Positions 50,729 to 60,008 of a DNA stretch of 64,000 bases are shown here, piece after piece. Origin of the DNA: Listeria monocytogenes (GTDB lineage Bacteria; Bacillota; Bacilli; Lactobacillales; Listeriaceae). The position numbers were made by a program, and so were the translations under genes. The first letter of the stretch is position 1. Every line of letters begins with the position of its first letter. Under the pieces are notes generated by a model that made no database searches, had not been told where the DNA came from, and saw only the letters and a program-made list of their open reading frames with translations. The stretch lies in the NCBI RefSeq assembly GCF_900187225.1, contig NZ_LT906436.1, forward strand, positions 868,001-932,000, in the 5' to 3' direction.

Positions 50729-52015
50729 GTGAATAAGTTTATGGAGTTACTTGGGGAAAAGTTAATGCCTCTTGCTGCAAAACTAGGAGAGAATAGGTAC
50801 TTAACCACTTTAAGAGATGCATTCATGTTGGCATTTCCGCTAACAATGTTTGGTTCGATTGCGGTGGTTTTAATGAATCTACCGTTTTGGAGTGATGAAA
50901 CGAAGGCAGTTTTACAGTTGTATCTTGGGAATGCCCAAAGCGCCACGATGAGTATTATGACTGTCTTTGTTGTTTTTGGAATTGGATATTCACTATCTAA
51001 ATATTATAAAGTTGAAGCAATTTATGGGGGGGCAGTTGCCCTTGCAAGCTTCTTGATTTTAACGCCATTTTTCTTTAATAGTCCTGATGGAGAGCTTATT
51101 ACTGGAGCACTTTCGTTAGATCGACTTGGGGCAAAAGGAATGTTTATCGGAATGATTACTGGGTTTATTGCTGCAGAATTATATCGATTTTTTGTTCAAC
51201 GGGATTGGACAATCAAAATGCCTGCAGGAGTGCCACCTGCTGTAGCTAAATCATTTGCAGCACTTATTCCAGCTATCTTAACATTAAGTATTTTTTTAGC
51301 AATTAATGTTATTGTACAATTCTTCTTCCATACAAACTTACATGATGTTGTTTATACTGTTATTCAAAAGCCTTTAGTGGGGCTTGGTTCAGGAATTGTT
51401 CCAACACTAATCGCTTTATTTTTTGTCCAAGTATTATGGTTTTTCGGCCTGCATGGTCAAATCATTGTCAACTCGGTAATGGACCCGATTTGGAATACGT
51501 TAATGCTTGAAAATTTAGATGCCTATAAAGCTGGACTCCCATTGCCACATATTATTACGAAACCATTTATGGAAGTATTTACTGTTGGTATGGGCGGATC
51601 AGGGATGACTTTAGCAGTCGTTATTGCATTAGCATTCTTAATGAAAAGTAAGCAAAGTAAAGAAATTGGCCGATTAGCTCTTGGGCCTGGAATTTTTAAC
51701 GTTAATGAGCCAGTACTTTTTGGTATGCCAATTGTATTAAATGCTACGATTTTAATTCCATGGATTATTGCACCTTTGATTGTAACTACCCTGAATTATT
51801 TCGTAATGGCAGCTGGTATTGTTCCTGCTCCAACCGGGGTTGCTGTTCCTTGGACGGTGCCAATTGTAATCAATGGTATTCTCGCAACCAATTCATGGCT
51901 AGGTGGGGCGCTTCAAGTAGTCGACTTCTTCATCGTCCTCATTATCTGGTATCCGTTCTTAAAACTAGTCGATCGTACAAATATTGCGAGAGAATCAGAG
52001 GCGGCTATCAAATAA
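50729..52015 (+). CDS. PTS cellobiose-family IIC permease (orphan)
   Basis: This 428-residue IIC component has about ten predicted helices and the conserved FGLHGQIIVNSVMDPIW near 240 and NVNEPVLFGMPIVLNATILIPW near 335, given here as FGLHGQIIVNSVM and NEPVLFGMPIVLN. There is no IIA or IIB gene beside it, so it must borrow partners encoded elsewhere. The GTG start at 50729 fits GGGGGAAG; an ATG at 50711 lies within that site. It is controlled by the downstream GntR regulator and by CcpA. Confidence 0.92.
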   Translation: MNKFMELLGEKLMPLAAKLGENRYLTTLRDAFMLAFPLTMFGSIAVVLMNLPFWSDETKAVLQLYLGNAQSATMSIMTVFVVFGIGYSLSKYYKVEAIYGGAVALASFLILTPFFFNSPDGELITGALSLDRLGAKGMFIGMITGFIAAELYRFFVQRDWTIKMPAGVPPAVAKSFAALIPAILTLSIFLAINVIVQFFFHTNLHDVVYTVIQKPLVGLGSGIVPTLIALFFVQVLWFFGLHGQIIVNSVMDPIWNTLMLENLDAYKAGLPLPHIITKPFMEVFTVGMGGSGMTLAVVIALAFLMKSKQSKEIGRLALGPGIFNVNEPVLFGMPIVLNATILIPWIIAPLIVTTLNYFVMAAGIVPAPTGVAVPWTVPIVINGILATNSWLGGALQVVDFFIVLIIWYPFLKLVDRTNIARESEAAIK

Positions 52016-52036
52016 GTTATGTTTTCCTTTTCGATA

Positions 52037-52069
52037 TGCTATAATTTGACTAGAAATGACTAGACATTT
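52037..52069 (+). promoter_or_regulatory. promoter and operator of the GntR gene
   Basis: TG-C-TATAAT (TATAAT at 52040-52045) is an extended -10. Immediately downstream, TTGACTAGAAAT and GACTAGACATTT are two direct copies of the operator motif also found before PTS IIC. Confidence 0.65.
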
Positions 52070-52095
52070 TTAATTCAAGTGAAGGAGCGATCGAA

Positions 52096-52809
52096 TTGGT
52101 TAAGTATGAATTGATTGCAGCAGATATACGCGAAAAAATAAACAACGGTACTTACCCACCAGAATCCATTCTTCCTGATCAAGTGAGCTTATGTAAAGCC
52201 TATGATTGTAGCAGAATGACTATAAAAAAAGCCTTTGACGTTTTAGCGCTTGAAGGACTTGTTTACAGACAACGGGGTGCAGGAACTTTTGTCATGAAAA
52301 ATGCCTTAGCTAATAAGCAAGACGCGAGTTTGCGGGATTATGATGGTTTGACAAAAATGATGGGAGACAACCGAATCTCGAGTAAAATTATTGCATTCGA
52401 TATTGCCTTCCCAGATGAAAAAACACAAGAACAACTTTTAATAAAAGCAGATCAACCGGTTTACAAATTGATTCGTTTACGGCTCTTGGACGGCGCACCA
52501 TATGTGTTAGAGCATACAACGATGCCGGCAGATTTAGTTCCTGGTTTAACGAAAGAAATTTTGCATCATTCGATTTATGCATACTTACAAGACTCACTGG
52601 GACTCGTGCTAAGCGGTGCCTTTCGGAAAATTAATGCCGATAAGCCATCTGAATATGATCAAGAATATTTAGCGTGCGGGGAACACGACCCAGTTTTAGA
52701 AGTGGAGCAAGTAGTGTATTTGAAAGATGGTAGACCAGTGGAATATTCTAGATCAAGACATCGCTATGATACAAGAAGTTTTATTATGGTTGACCACCGA
52801 GAAAAGTAA
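52096..52809 (+). CDS. GntR-family regulator with UTRA sensor domain
   Basis: The 237-residue regulator has an N-terminal GntR winged helix (IREKINNGTYPPESILPDQVSLCKAYDCSRMTIKKAF, given as LPDQVSLCKAYDCSRMTIKK) and a C-terminal UTRA ligand-binding domain (about 85-235). The TTG start is 8 bases after AAGGAG. Operator copies before it and before the PTS IIC gene indicate autoregulation and control of that permease, probably with a phosphorylated disaccharide as inducer. Confidence 0.92.
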   Translation: MVKYELIAADIREKINNGTYPPESILPDQVSLCKAYDCSRMTIKKAFDVLALEGLVYRQRGAGTFVMKNALANKQDASLRDYDGLTKMMGDNRISSKIIAFDIAFPDEKTQEQLLIKADQPVYKLIRLRLLDGAPYVLEHTTMPADLVPGLTKEILHHSIYAYLQDSLGLVLSGAFRKINADKPSEYDQEYLACGEHDPVLEVEQVVYLKDGRPVEYSRSRHRYDTRSFIMVDHREK

Positions 52810-52812
52810 AAT

Positions 52813-52852
52813 AAAGTCAGCATGCCCGTAAAGCATAGCTGACTTTGTTTTA
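52813..52852 (+). terminator. terminator of the GntR gene
   Basis: AAAGTCAGCATGC...GCATAGCTGACTTT, followed by a short T-rich stretch. Confidence 0.75.
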
Positions 52853-52915
52853 TGGAGGTAAAAATGTATAAAAAACTTCCGATGAAAAAAATGTAAATAA
52901 AATTAGAAAAAGCCG

Positions 52916-52943
52916 TTGACAGTCACTCAGATTATGTTATAAT
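52916..52943 (+). promoter_or_regulatory. promoter of the tRNA-Glu/tRNA-Asp unit
   Basis: TTGACA (52916-52921), 16 bases, TATAAT (52938-52943): both boxes match the consensus exactly. Confidence 0.85.
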
Positions 52944-53006
52944 AAAAAAGCTGGTGTAAGAGAAATGAATTCAATTGAATATATATTCATTTTTCGTTTT
53001 TTATCT

Positions 53007-53078
53007 GGCCCGTTGGTCAAGCGGTTAAGACACCGCCCTTTCACGGCGGTAACACGGGTTCGAATCCCGTACGGGTCA
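53007..53078 (+). tRNA. tRNA-Glu(TTC)
   Basis: A 72-nt cloverleaf with acceptor GGCCCGT/ACGGGTC, anticodon TTC in CCTTTCACG, and T-arm GGTTCGAATCC. It is followed 26 bases later by tRNA-Asp. Confidence 0.95.
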
Positions 53079-53104
53079 CTTTTTTATTCATTTTTTATAC
53101 ATAT

Positions 53105-53177
53105 GGTTCCGTGGTGTAGGGGTTAACATGCCTGCCTGTCACGCAGGAGATCGCGGGTTCAAATCCCGTCGGGACCG
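53105..53177 (+). tRNA. tRNA-Asp(GTC)
   Basis: A 73-nt cloverleaf with acceptor GGTTCCG/CGGGACC (a G-T pair allowed), anticodon GTC in CTGTCACG, and T-arm GGTTCAAATCC. Confidence 0.95.
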
Positions 53178-53180
53178 CTC

Positions 53181-53215
53181 AAAAAGAATCCAAGCAAAAC
53201 TTGGGTTCTTTTTTT
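53181..53215 (+). terminator. terminator of the tRNA unit
   Basis: AAAAAGAATCCAAG...CTTGGGTTCTTTTTTT, just after tRNA-Asp. Confidence 0.9.
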
Positions 53216-53304
53216 CGTACAGGAAATTGGACACAGCTTTTTATTTGAGCTATAATCTTATTATTCATATAAGAATTGTAAGAATTAAATTGGAGGAATG
53301 AATC

Positions 53305-53685
53305 ATGGATTTAGTGAAAAATGGGAAAGTATTGGAACTTGTACATCCAAGTGGAAACTGGACATTAATTAAAGAAGAAGGTTTTTCTCCAGTTCAAATA
53401 ACTGTTGCGGCGGTTGCTGCTTGTAGCGGATATGTCTATCAAACATTACTTGAGAAAAAACGAATTGATATAAATGATTTAAGCATTCATACCGATTACG
53501 AGCAAGATCAAGAAAGTGCTGTGCATGTGTTAACGAAAATTAATGTTACTTTCACAGTTGATTTAGTGGATAAAAGTAACCAAGCGAAAGCCGAAAAAAC
53601 AGTGCATTTAGTTAAAGATGCCTGCCCGGTTGCGAAAAGTTTAGACCCGTCGATTGAAATTAATGAGATTGTTGTTTTTAAATAA
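53305..53685 (+). CDS. OsmC/Ohr-family protein
   Basis: The 126-residue protein matches the OsmC-like family of thiol-dependent peroxidases. The resolving or peroxidatic Cys residues fit VAACSGYVYQTLLEKKRID near residue 37 and VKDACPVAKSLDPSIEI near 105. Members reduce organic hydroperoxides using lipoylated or other thiols. It is monocistronic, behind GGAGGAATG, and ended by a terminator. Substrate not determined. Confidence 0.88.
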   Translation: MDLVKNGKVLELVHPSGNWTLIKEEGFSPVQITVAAVAACSGYVYQTLLEKKRIDINDLSIHTDYEQDQESAVHVLTKINVTFTVDLVDKSNQAKAEKTVHLVKDACPVAKSLDPSIEINEIVVFK

Positions 53686-53696
53686 AATGATTTATA

Positions 53697-53724
53697 GACC
53701 AAGCCGTGGTGCTTGGTTTTTTTT
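53697..53724 (+). terminator. intrinsic terminator
   Basis: GACCAAGC-CGTGGT-GCTTGGTTTTTTTT. Confidence 0.9.
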
Positions 53725-53798
53725 CATCTAGTTTGGCTTGATTACTTAAAGGGAAGGCTATATACTGAAACCAAACAATACAAACGAGGTGCTGGAAT

Positions 53799-54473
53799 AT
53801 GGCAGAGAAAACAATAGTAGAAAAATTACAACTGGCTAAATATAAAGAAGCAGTCATCCTAAATCAACCAGATGGAGCGGATTATTTCCAAAATCTAGCA
53901 AATTACGAAGAAAAACTAGCAGACAAACAATACGATTTAATTTTCGATTTTGTTGAAACGCTAGAAGAATTAATTACGTTCGTGCAAAAAGTAATTGCTG
54001 AAAATAAACTTTCCGTGGATGGATATTTATTCTTCGCTTACCCTAAAAAAGGCAATAAAAAGTTCGCTACATATGTACACCGCGATGAATTAATGCCAGC
54101 GCTTAAAACCGATGAAGAAGGCTACGTCGATGGCAGCACACTCAAATTCACGCGAATGGTTGCACTCGATGAAACGTACACGGTTGTTGGGCTAAAAGAA
54201 GCAACAAAACTAAAAGCAAAAGGCGTTAAGAAAAATAATCCTTCCGCAGATGAATACGCCGACCATGTACCTCTAGTCGCAGAATTTCTAGCAGACAAAG
54301 ACGATTTACAAGTCTTCTATAACAATCTAGCGACAGGATACCAGCGTGTATGGGCGCGCTATATTTACTCTGCCAAACAACCAGCCACACAAGAAAAAAG
54401 ACGTTTAGAGATGGTCGATATTTTGAGTCAAGGTTATAAAACAAAAGATCTTTACCGCCAAGGGAAAAAATAA
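53799..54473 (+). CDS. YdeI/OmdA-like protein (224 aa)
   Basis: The C-terminal third (YQRVWARYIYSAKQPATQEKRRLEMVDIL, quoted as WARYIYSAKQPATQEKR) resembles the YdeI/OmpD-associated family helical segment. The N-terminal part (about 1-140) is a mixed alpha/beta region resembling DUF3052-type domains, with GYLFFAYPKKGNKKFATYVHRDEL. The protein is soluble and Lys-rich. AACGAGGTGC precedes the ATG. Terminators on both sides make it a single-gene unit. Function unclear. Confidence 0.75.
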   Translation: MAEKTIVEKLQLAKYKEAVILNQPDGADYFQNLANYEEKLADKQYDLIFDFVETLEELITFVQKVIAENKLSVDGYLFFAYPKKGNKKFATYVHRDELMPALKTDEEGYVDGSTLKFTRMVALDETYTVVGLKEATKLKAKGVKKNNPSADEYADHVPLVAEFLADKDDLQVFYNNLATGYQRVWARYIYSAKQPATQEKRRLEMVDILSQGYKTKDLYRQGKK

Positions 54474-54500
54474 CCAGATAATTTTATTTGGTTATTTTTT
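54466..54500 (+). terminator. intrinsic terminator
   Basis: AAAAATAACCA...TTGGTTATTTTTT, overlapping the gene's stop. Confidence 0.85.
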
Positions 54501-54604
54501 ATGTTTGAAACTGCTTCTTTATGTAAAAGTCTCTAGGCGTGATAGAATAGAAGAGGAATAAGACGAAGGAAAATCTTGTTGCACTGGAAAAGGGGACATG
54601 CAGG

Positions 54605-55102
54605 ATGGCGAATTATATTAACAAAGAAAGGCGCCAAATTGATTTTGATCCATTTGATTTACGGATAATTGCCGTACCAGAAGTAGTAGCGGTGCAGTTT
54701 AAGCCGCGCTCAGAGCATACTTTACTTATTCGTATTGCGGATGTCGGCGCAACCTATCAGCCACTCAAACACGAATCACTTTTTGAAGCTATTTTGCCCG
54801 TTCATTTTAATGATATTAACGAAGAAGATGACTACTGGGGATTAAGTGACAAAGAGCAAGCAGAGATGAAGCTATTTAATGAGGTGCATCGCGAGTTGAT
54901 TTATGATTTTGTGGATGAGCACCCAGATTTTACGCAGATTGTTGTCCATTGTCACGCTGGAGTCAGCCGAAGTAGCGCGGTTGCTATGGGAATTGCGGAA
55001 CATCTAGGGGACACGGACACGTATAATAAGCTTCAAGTGATAAAACGTTATTTACCAAATCCGCGGGTTCTCGCGATTATGCGGGGCGAAGCGTATTTAT
55101 AA
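54605..55102 (+). CDS. dual-specificity/tyrosine phosphatase-like protein
   Basis: The 165-residue protein has the cysteine-phosphatase signature HCHAGVSRSS (C-x5-R) near residue 118, and a preceding region with IADVGATYQPLKHES and DDYWGLSDKEQAEMK that could hold the general acid. The ATG at 54605 is one of two close ATGs; AAAGGGGAC lies upstream. It probably removes phosphate from a protein or small molecule. The disulfide reductase gene follows 35 bases later and may be cotranscribed. Confidence 0.85.
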   Translation: MANYINKERRQIDFDPFDLRIIAVPEVVAVQFKPRSEHTLLIRIADVGATYQPLKHESLFEAILPVHFNDINEEDDYWGLSDKEQAEMKLFNEVHRELIYDFVDEHPDFTQIVVHCHAGVSRSSAVAMGIAEHLGDTDTYNKLQVIKRYLPNPRVLAIMRGEAYL

Positions 55103-55137
55103 AAACGAAAACGAAGAAATGTTAGGAGAGATTTTGT

Positions 55138-56487
55138 ATGGAAAAGCATTATGATTATATTGCGATTGGCGGCGGAAGTGGCGGAATTGCTTCGATTAAT
55201 CGCGCAGCCATGCACGGAGCAAAATGTGCATTAATTGAACCAAAATTTTTAGGTGGAACTTGTGTAAATGTTGGTTGTGTTCCGAAAAAAGTCATGTGGT
55301 ACGGCGCACAAATTAAAGAAGCGATGGATTTATACGCAGATGCTTATGGTTACCAAGTGGACGCGAGCTTCAACTTCCAAAAACTAGTCGAAAATCGAGA
55401 AGCCTACATTGAACGGATTCGAGGTTCATACAAAAATGGGCTTGATAATAATAAAGTAGAATGGATTAAAGGTTATGCCGAATTTGTCGATGAAAAAACA
55501 TTGCGCGTAAACGGCGAACTAGTGACAGCGGATCATATTTTAATTGCAACAGGCGGCGAACCAGCGCTTCCTTCTATTCCGGGCGCAGAATTCGGCATCA
55601 CATCAGATGGCTTTTTTGCATTAAAAGAACTTCCGAAAAAAGTGGCGGTTGTTGGCGCGGGCTACATTGCAGTTGAGCTAGCTGGTGTATTACAACAACT
55701 TGGCTCAGAAACGCATTTGTTTGTACGGAAACATGCACCACTCCGAAATTTCGATCCACTTTTAACAGATACACTAACCGAAATTATCGAGCAATCGGAT
55801 ATGACGTTGCATAAACACGCCGTTCCGCAAAAAGTCGAAAAAAATCCAGATGGCAGTTTGACGTTGAGCTTAGAGGATGGCCGCACAGAAACCGTTGATA
55901 CGCTTATTTGGGCGATTGGACGTAAACCTGTCATCCAAGGTCTTCAAATCGAAAAAGCGGGCGTAGAACTTCTAGAAAGCGGACATATCGCCGTAGATAA
56001 ATTCCAAAACACCAATGTAGCTGGGATTTATGCGGTTGGCGATGTAACGGGTCATTATGAATTAACTCCAGTCGCAATTGCAGCGGGCCGCCGTTTATCA
56101 GAACGCCTTTTCAATAACAAAAAAGATGCACATTTAAACTATGAAAATATCCCAACCGTCGTATTTAGCCATCCAGCTATCGGAACAGTTGGTCTAACAG
56201 AACCAGAAGCAATCGAAAAATATGGCAAAGAAAATATCAAAGTGTACACTTCAAGCTTTACCTCAATGTATACAGCCATCACAGACCACCGCGAACCTTG
56301 TCGAATGAAATTAATTTGCGAAGGGAAGACAGAGCGCGTCATTGGCTTGCACGGGATTGGTTACGGTGTGGACGAAATGATTCAAGGATTCGCTGTTGCT
56401 ATTAATATGGGCGCAACAAAAGCCGATTTCGACAATACAGTCGCTATCCACCCAACAGGATCCGAAGAATTTGTTACAATGAAATAG
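55138..56487 (+). CDS. glutathione-reductase-like pyridine nucleotide disulfide oxidoreductase
   Basis: The 449-residue flavoprotein uses NADPH to reduce a disulfide. The N-terminal FAD motif [17 protein letters not shown] is followed by the redox pair in [15 protein letters not shown] near residue 42, the NADPH motif [15 protein letters not shown] near 170, and the dimer-interface His in HPTGSEEFV at the C-terminus. Glutathione is made in Listeria, so glutathione disulfide is a plausible substrate. GGAGAG precedes the ATG. Confidence 0.93.
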   Translation: MEKHYDYIAIGGGSGGIASINRAAMHGAKCALIEPKFLGGTCVNVGCVPKKVMWYGAQIKEAMDLYADAYGYQVDASFNFQKLVENREAYIERIRGSYKNGLDNNKVEWIKGYAEFVDEKTLRVNGELVTADHILIATGGEPALPSIPGAEFGITSDGFFALKELPKKVAVVGAGYIAVELAGVLQQLGSETHLFVRKHAPLRNFDPLLTDTLTEIIEQSDMTLHKHAVPQKVEKNPDGSLTLSLEDGRTETVDTLIWAIGRKPVIQGLQIEKAGVELLESGHIAVDKFQNTNVAGIYAVGDVTGHYELTPVAIAAGRRLSERLFNNKKDAHLNYENIPTVVFSHPAIGTVGLTEPEAIEKYGKENIKVYTSSFTSMYTAITDHREPCRMKLICEGKTERVIGLHGIGYGVDEMIQGFAVAINMGATKADFDNTVAIHPTGSEEFVTMK

Positions 56488-56515
56488 AAAACAACGATGG
56501 AGGAGGAAGTACGTA

Positions 56516-57190
56516 ATGGGAAAAAAATTATCACTTTATTTTGTAAGACATGGTCAAACCTACTTAAACAAAAATTTGCGCATGCAAGGCTGGGCTGATA
56601 CGCCACTGACACCAGAAGGAATTGAAATAGTAAAAGAAAGCGGTCGAGGTCTTGCTGAAACAGAGTTCGTCGCAGCATATTCAAGTGACTTACACCGTAC
56701 AATCGCGACAGCTGGCCACTTGCTTAAAGAAAATAAACACGCATTCGGCTTAACGCTTGAGCCATTAAGTGAATTTCGGGAAACTTTCTTCGGCTCCTAC
56801 GAAGGTGAAAAAGGCGATGTTGCCTGGAACGAAATTGCACATCATATGGGATATGCGAATCAAGAAGAGCTATTCCAAAAAGCCGATGTGCGCGAAACAA
56901 TGAACGGTACAAAAGCGGCTGATCCAACCGGAGATGCGGAAGATTTCATGACATTTTGGACGCGCGTAGAACAAGGTTTCTTACACGTTATCAATCGTCA
57001 TAGAGAAACTGGCGGAAACGTCCTTATCGTCGCTCACGGAAACACTATTCGTAACATCGTCCACGAACTAGAACCATCCATGGACGAAGCGGTTATCCTC
57101 GACAATGCAAGTGTTACTGTACTAGCTTACGAAAACGGCTTATTCAAATTAGAACGTTTAAATGACACCTCTCATTTTAAAAAAGCATAG
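56516..57190 (+). CDS. histidine phosphatase (phosphoglycerate mutase family)
   Basis: The 224-residue enzyme has the catalytic LYFVRHGQTYLN at the N-terminus, the acid loop SEFRETFFGSYEGE near residue 83, and the second catalytic His in LIVAHGNTIRN near 170. The features fit the broad-specificity phosphatase branch more than the glycolytic cofactor-dependent mutase. It starts at ATG behind GGAGGAGG. It follows the disulfide reductase by 28 bases and shares its terminator with the convergent PerM gene. Confidence 0.9.
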   Translation: MGKKLSLYFVRHGQTYLNKNLRMQGWADTPLTPEGIEIVKESGRGLAETEFVAAYSSDLHRTIATAGHLLKENKHAFGLTLEPLSEFRETFFGSYEGEKGDVAWNEIAHHMGYANQEELFQKADVRETMNGTKAADPTGDAEDFMTFWTRVEQGFLHVINRHRETGGNVLIVAHGNTIRNIVHELEPSMDEAVILDNASVTVLAYENGLFKLERLNDTSHFKKA

Positions 57191-57234
57191 AAAAAACGAG
57201 CTTTAGGAAGTAGTTTCCCAAAGCTCGTTTTTTT
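57191..57234. terminator. bidirectional terminator
   Basis: AAAAAACGAGCTTT, then AAAGCTCGTTTTTTT with an inner GGAA/TTCC pairing. It serves the histidine phosphatase and the convergent AI-2E gene, whose stop is at 57233. Confidence 0.92.
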
Positions 57235-58369
57235 ATTTTTTCGGTGTATCCGGATCAGGAAGATTATTATCAATCGCCAGCTGACCTCGCCGCAATTTAA
57301 TTAAACGATTAACATTCACGATAATTGTTTTCACAACCGCATAAAGTGGAACACCTAAAATCATTCCAAAGATTCCTGCTAAGTTTCCAGCAACAATCAA
57401 GATAATGATAATAGTTAGTGGGTGAATCGATAGAGATTTACCCATAATATATGGAGAAAGTAAGTTAGAGTCAATTTGTTGCACAATCGTTACGACAACA
57501 ATAACGAGCAGTGCTTGGACTGGAGAAGTAAATAGCGCCACGATAACTGCTGGAGCTGCTCCAATGAATGGTCCAAGATAAGGAATAATATTCGTCGCAC
57601 CAGCAATGAACCCGAAAAGAAGGGCATACGGTTGACCAATAATTAAGTACCCAATGAAAGTAAATAAACCAACAAACATACAATCAATTGCTTGTGAACT
57701 AATGTAAGTAGAGATTGTTTTGTTCATTTCTTTAATAATTTGTTTTGCTTCAGAACGAATACCAGCCGGGAAAAATTTACCAGAGGATTCAACGAACTTA
57801 TGACCATCTTTAAACATATAAAAGACGATAAATGGTACAGTTACAAGAATCATGACAAAACTAGAGACAAAGGAGACAATGGCTCCAAAACTAGAAGCTA
57901 CCCCATCAACGACCACAGACATGATTTTTGGTAAGGAAATGTTGAGCTTCTCAAGTTCTTGTTTCATATCTATATCTTTTAATGCAGAATTATTCGAGAG
58001 ACCTTGCAGCCATTTTTCAAAATCTTGCCAGTAACCTGGTATTGCTTTTGCAAGTTCAGCTACTTGGTCAGCAAGCGTTGGACCGAGTTGCATTACTGCA
58101 AGAACAACAAGCGTGATAAAAGCGATAAAAATTACAATAACACTCAAAAGTCGAGGTACTTTTCTTTTTTCTAAAAATAATACAAGTGGGTTAAATAAAT
58201 AGAATAGGAACCCTGCTACTAAAATCGGCATAAATAATGTAGAAACTATGATGCCGATTGGTGAAAATATGTACTTCATTTGTAATAGAACGAACAAAAT
58301 AGCTACAACCGCTAAAATTTCAATTGTCCAAAAAAATAATTTACTATCTCGAAATCGTGAAAACTTCAA
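57233..58369 (-). CDS. AI-2E/PerM-family membrane transporter
   Basis: The 378-residue membrane protein has about seven to eight predicted helices and the family's conserved C-terminal features (ATNIIPYLGPFIGAAPAVIVAL near 265, quoted as NIIPYLGPFIGAAPA, and HPLTIIIILIVAGNLAGIFGMILGVPLYAV near 320). Relatives act in AI-2 export or Na+/Li+:H+ exchange; the substrate is open. The C-terminus is hydrophilic. The gene runs opposite to its neighbours. Confidence 0.9.
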   Translation of the reverse strand: MKFSRFRDSKLFFWTIEILAVVAILFVLLQMKYIFSPIGIIVSTLFMPILVAGFLFYLFNPLVLFLEKRKVPRLLSVIVIFIAFITLVVLAVMQLGPTLADQVAELAKAIPGYWQDFEKWLQGLSNNSALKDIDMKQELEKLNISLPKIMSVVVDGVASSFGAIVSFVSSFVMILVTVPFIVFYMFKDGHKFVESSGKFFPAGIRSEAKQIIKEMNKTISTYISSQAIDCMFVGLFTFIGYLIIGQPYALLFGFIAGATNIIPYLGPFIGAAPAVIVALFTSPVQALLVIVVVTIVQQIDSNLLSPYIMGKSLSIHPLTIIIILIVAGNLAGIFGMILGVPLYAVVKTIIVNVNRLIKLRRGQLAIDNNLPDPDTPKK

Positions 58370-58450
58370 ATTCTCCCCTTCTTTCTAAAACCTTATTGAT
58401 AAATTTTATAGTACCATTAACTGCTTTAAATAGCCACTGAATTACTGCTA

Positions 58451-58489
58451 TTGACGTAGAAGTATATGTGTTATACAATATATATAACA
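58451..58489 (+). promoter_or_regulatory. promoter and operator of the YtrA-type regulator
   Basis: TTGACG (58451-58456), 17 bases, TACAAT (58474-58479). The perfect inverted repeat TGTTATA-CAATATA-TATAACA (58469-58489) overlaps the -10, which suits autorepression. Confidence 0.75.
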
Positions 58490-58509
58490 GTTGAAGGAGA
58501 GGTGTTTCT

Positions 58510-58902
58510 ATGTTACTTGCAATTGATCTTCAATCAGACGAGCCAATTTATACACAAATATGCAATCAAATCATCGAAGGCATGGCGAAACGGGAACTTT
58601 TACCAGGAGACAAATTACCTTCTGTTCGGAGTCTTGGTGCAGATATCGGAATTAATTTTCATACTGTAAACAAGGCCTACCAAATTTTAAAACAAGAAGG
58701 ATTTATTCAAATACATCGTCAAAAAGGAGTGGTTATTCATCCGGATGGGGTAGCTAAGGCAGATGAGCTATTTTTTACTAAATTACAAACGAAGCTAAAA
58801 CCACTCATCGCGGAATCGGTTGTGCGCGGTGTCACCGAAGAGAAGTGGCTCGAAGTAAGTAAAGCAATTTTTGACGAAATGCATGGACGGAGAGTGGAGT
58901 AG
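58510..58902 (+). CDS. GntR-family regulator, YtrA subfamily
   Basis: The 130-residue protein has an N-terminal GntR winged helix (QSDEPIYTQICNQIIEG, LPSVRSLGADIGINFHTVNKAYQILKQEGF, the latter cited as SVRSLGADIGINFHTVNK) and a short C-terminal helical dimerisation part without a ligand domain, as in YtrA regulators. It starts behind AAGGAGAGG. It is followed 2 bases later by a DUF1648 membrane protein, a typical YtrA partner. Confidence 0.92.
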   Translation: MLLAIDLQSDEPIYTQICNQIIEGMAKRELLPGDKLPSVRSLGADIGINFHTVNKAYQILKQEGFIQIHRQKGVVIHPDGVAKADELFFTKLQTKLKPLIAESVVRGVTEEKWLEVSKAIFDEMHGRRVE

Positions 58903-58904
58903 AA

Positions 58905-60008
58905 ATGGAAATTATCATTTATATTTTTGTCAGTATTGCTATCATTTCACTGCAAGCAATAACCCCTTTTGTAATAAGAAAATCAGAATGTTTCGGAGTA
59001 AATGTTGGCGAACGTGCTAACCGGAATGCAGAATTAACACAGTTAAAAAAACAATATGTTGGGCAAGTGATTTTGTGGACCTCTTTCGTTGCTATTATCG
59101 GAATCGCGTTAATTCAAGGCTTTCATTCGAGTGAAAATACGCAAGCTGGTATTTTTATTGCTTCGATGTTTAGTCAATTAATCGTTTCTTTTATTATTTA
59201 TTATCGCTTTCACCACACAACTTTACAGTGGAAAAGAGACAAAATAGAAGCTGGAGAAATTTCGACTAATTCTATTATAATGGTAGACACTAGTTTTCAT
59301 CGCAGAAAAATGGTTATTTCGTATACATGGTTTATCGTGCCACTGCTTATTTTCATTATTACACTTGCGATTACAGTCGTATTTTATTCAACAGCCCCCG
59401 TTGATTTTCCTATCCATTTTGATATGAGCGGAACCGTGACAGATACAGTCGCCAAATCACCTAGAGTCGTATTGTTACTACCAATGATGCAGCTAGGAAT
59501 GATTGCATTGTTTATCTTTATTAATTTTGTTATTGCACGGAGCAAACAAACGGTAGAGAACGAAAACCCTACTAATTCATTAAAACGAAATATGTTATTT
59601 AGACAGATTTCTAGTAAAGCTATGTTAATTATGTGTACGATAATGGTGATTGATTTTCTTATCATGCAAGTAGTCACATTACTTGCACTTCCAGCTGAAT
59701 GGATGATGGTAACGATGATTATTTCTGTTGTCTTAATTTTGTTTGGGACTGTCCTCCTTGCTGTAAAAGTAGGACAAGGCGGTAGCAGACTCAAATTTGC
59801 TGACCAACCTGATGGTGTCAATAAACCAATTCGGGATGATGATTCCTTTTGGAAAGCAGGCGTTATTTATTTTAACCGAAATGATCCAGCCTTATTTGTA
59901 GAAAAACGTTTTGGGATTGGTTGGACGATTAATACAGCTCGCCCGGTTGCTTGGCTATCTTTTGTAATTATTATCGCTGTCATAATTCTTATTAGCATCT
60001 TGTTTTAA
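58905..60008 (+). CDS. DUF1648/DUF5808 membrane protein
   Basis: The 367-residue protein has about eight predicted helices. A DUF1648-type segment PVDFPIHFDMSGTVTDTVAKSPRV near residue 168 is clear, and a C-terminal DUF5808-like part holds FWKAGVIYFNRNDPALFVEKRFGIGWTIN, cited as GVIYFNRNDPALFVEKR. Such proteins often accompany YtrA regulators and envelope-stress or bacteriocin responses; the mechanism is unknown. The gene begins 2 bases after the regulator. Confidence 0.88.
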   Translation: MEIIIYIFVSIAIISLQAITPFVIRKSECFGVNVGERANRNAELTQLKKQYVGQVILWTSFVAIIGIALIQGFHSSENTQAGIFIASMFSQLIVSFIIYYRFHHTTLQWKRDKIEAGEISTNSIIMVDTSFHRRKMVISYTWFIVPLLIFIITLAITVVFYSTAPVDFPIHFDMSGTVTDTVAKSPRVVLLLPMMQLGMIALFIFINFVIARSKQTVENENPTNSLKRNMLFRQISSKAMLIMCTIMVIDFLIMQVVTLLALPAEWMMVTMIISVVLILFGTVLLAVKVGQGGSRLKFADQPDGVNKPIRDDDSFWKAGVIYFNRNDPALFVEKRFGIGWTINTARPVAWLSFVIIIAVIILISILF

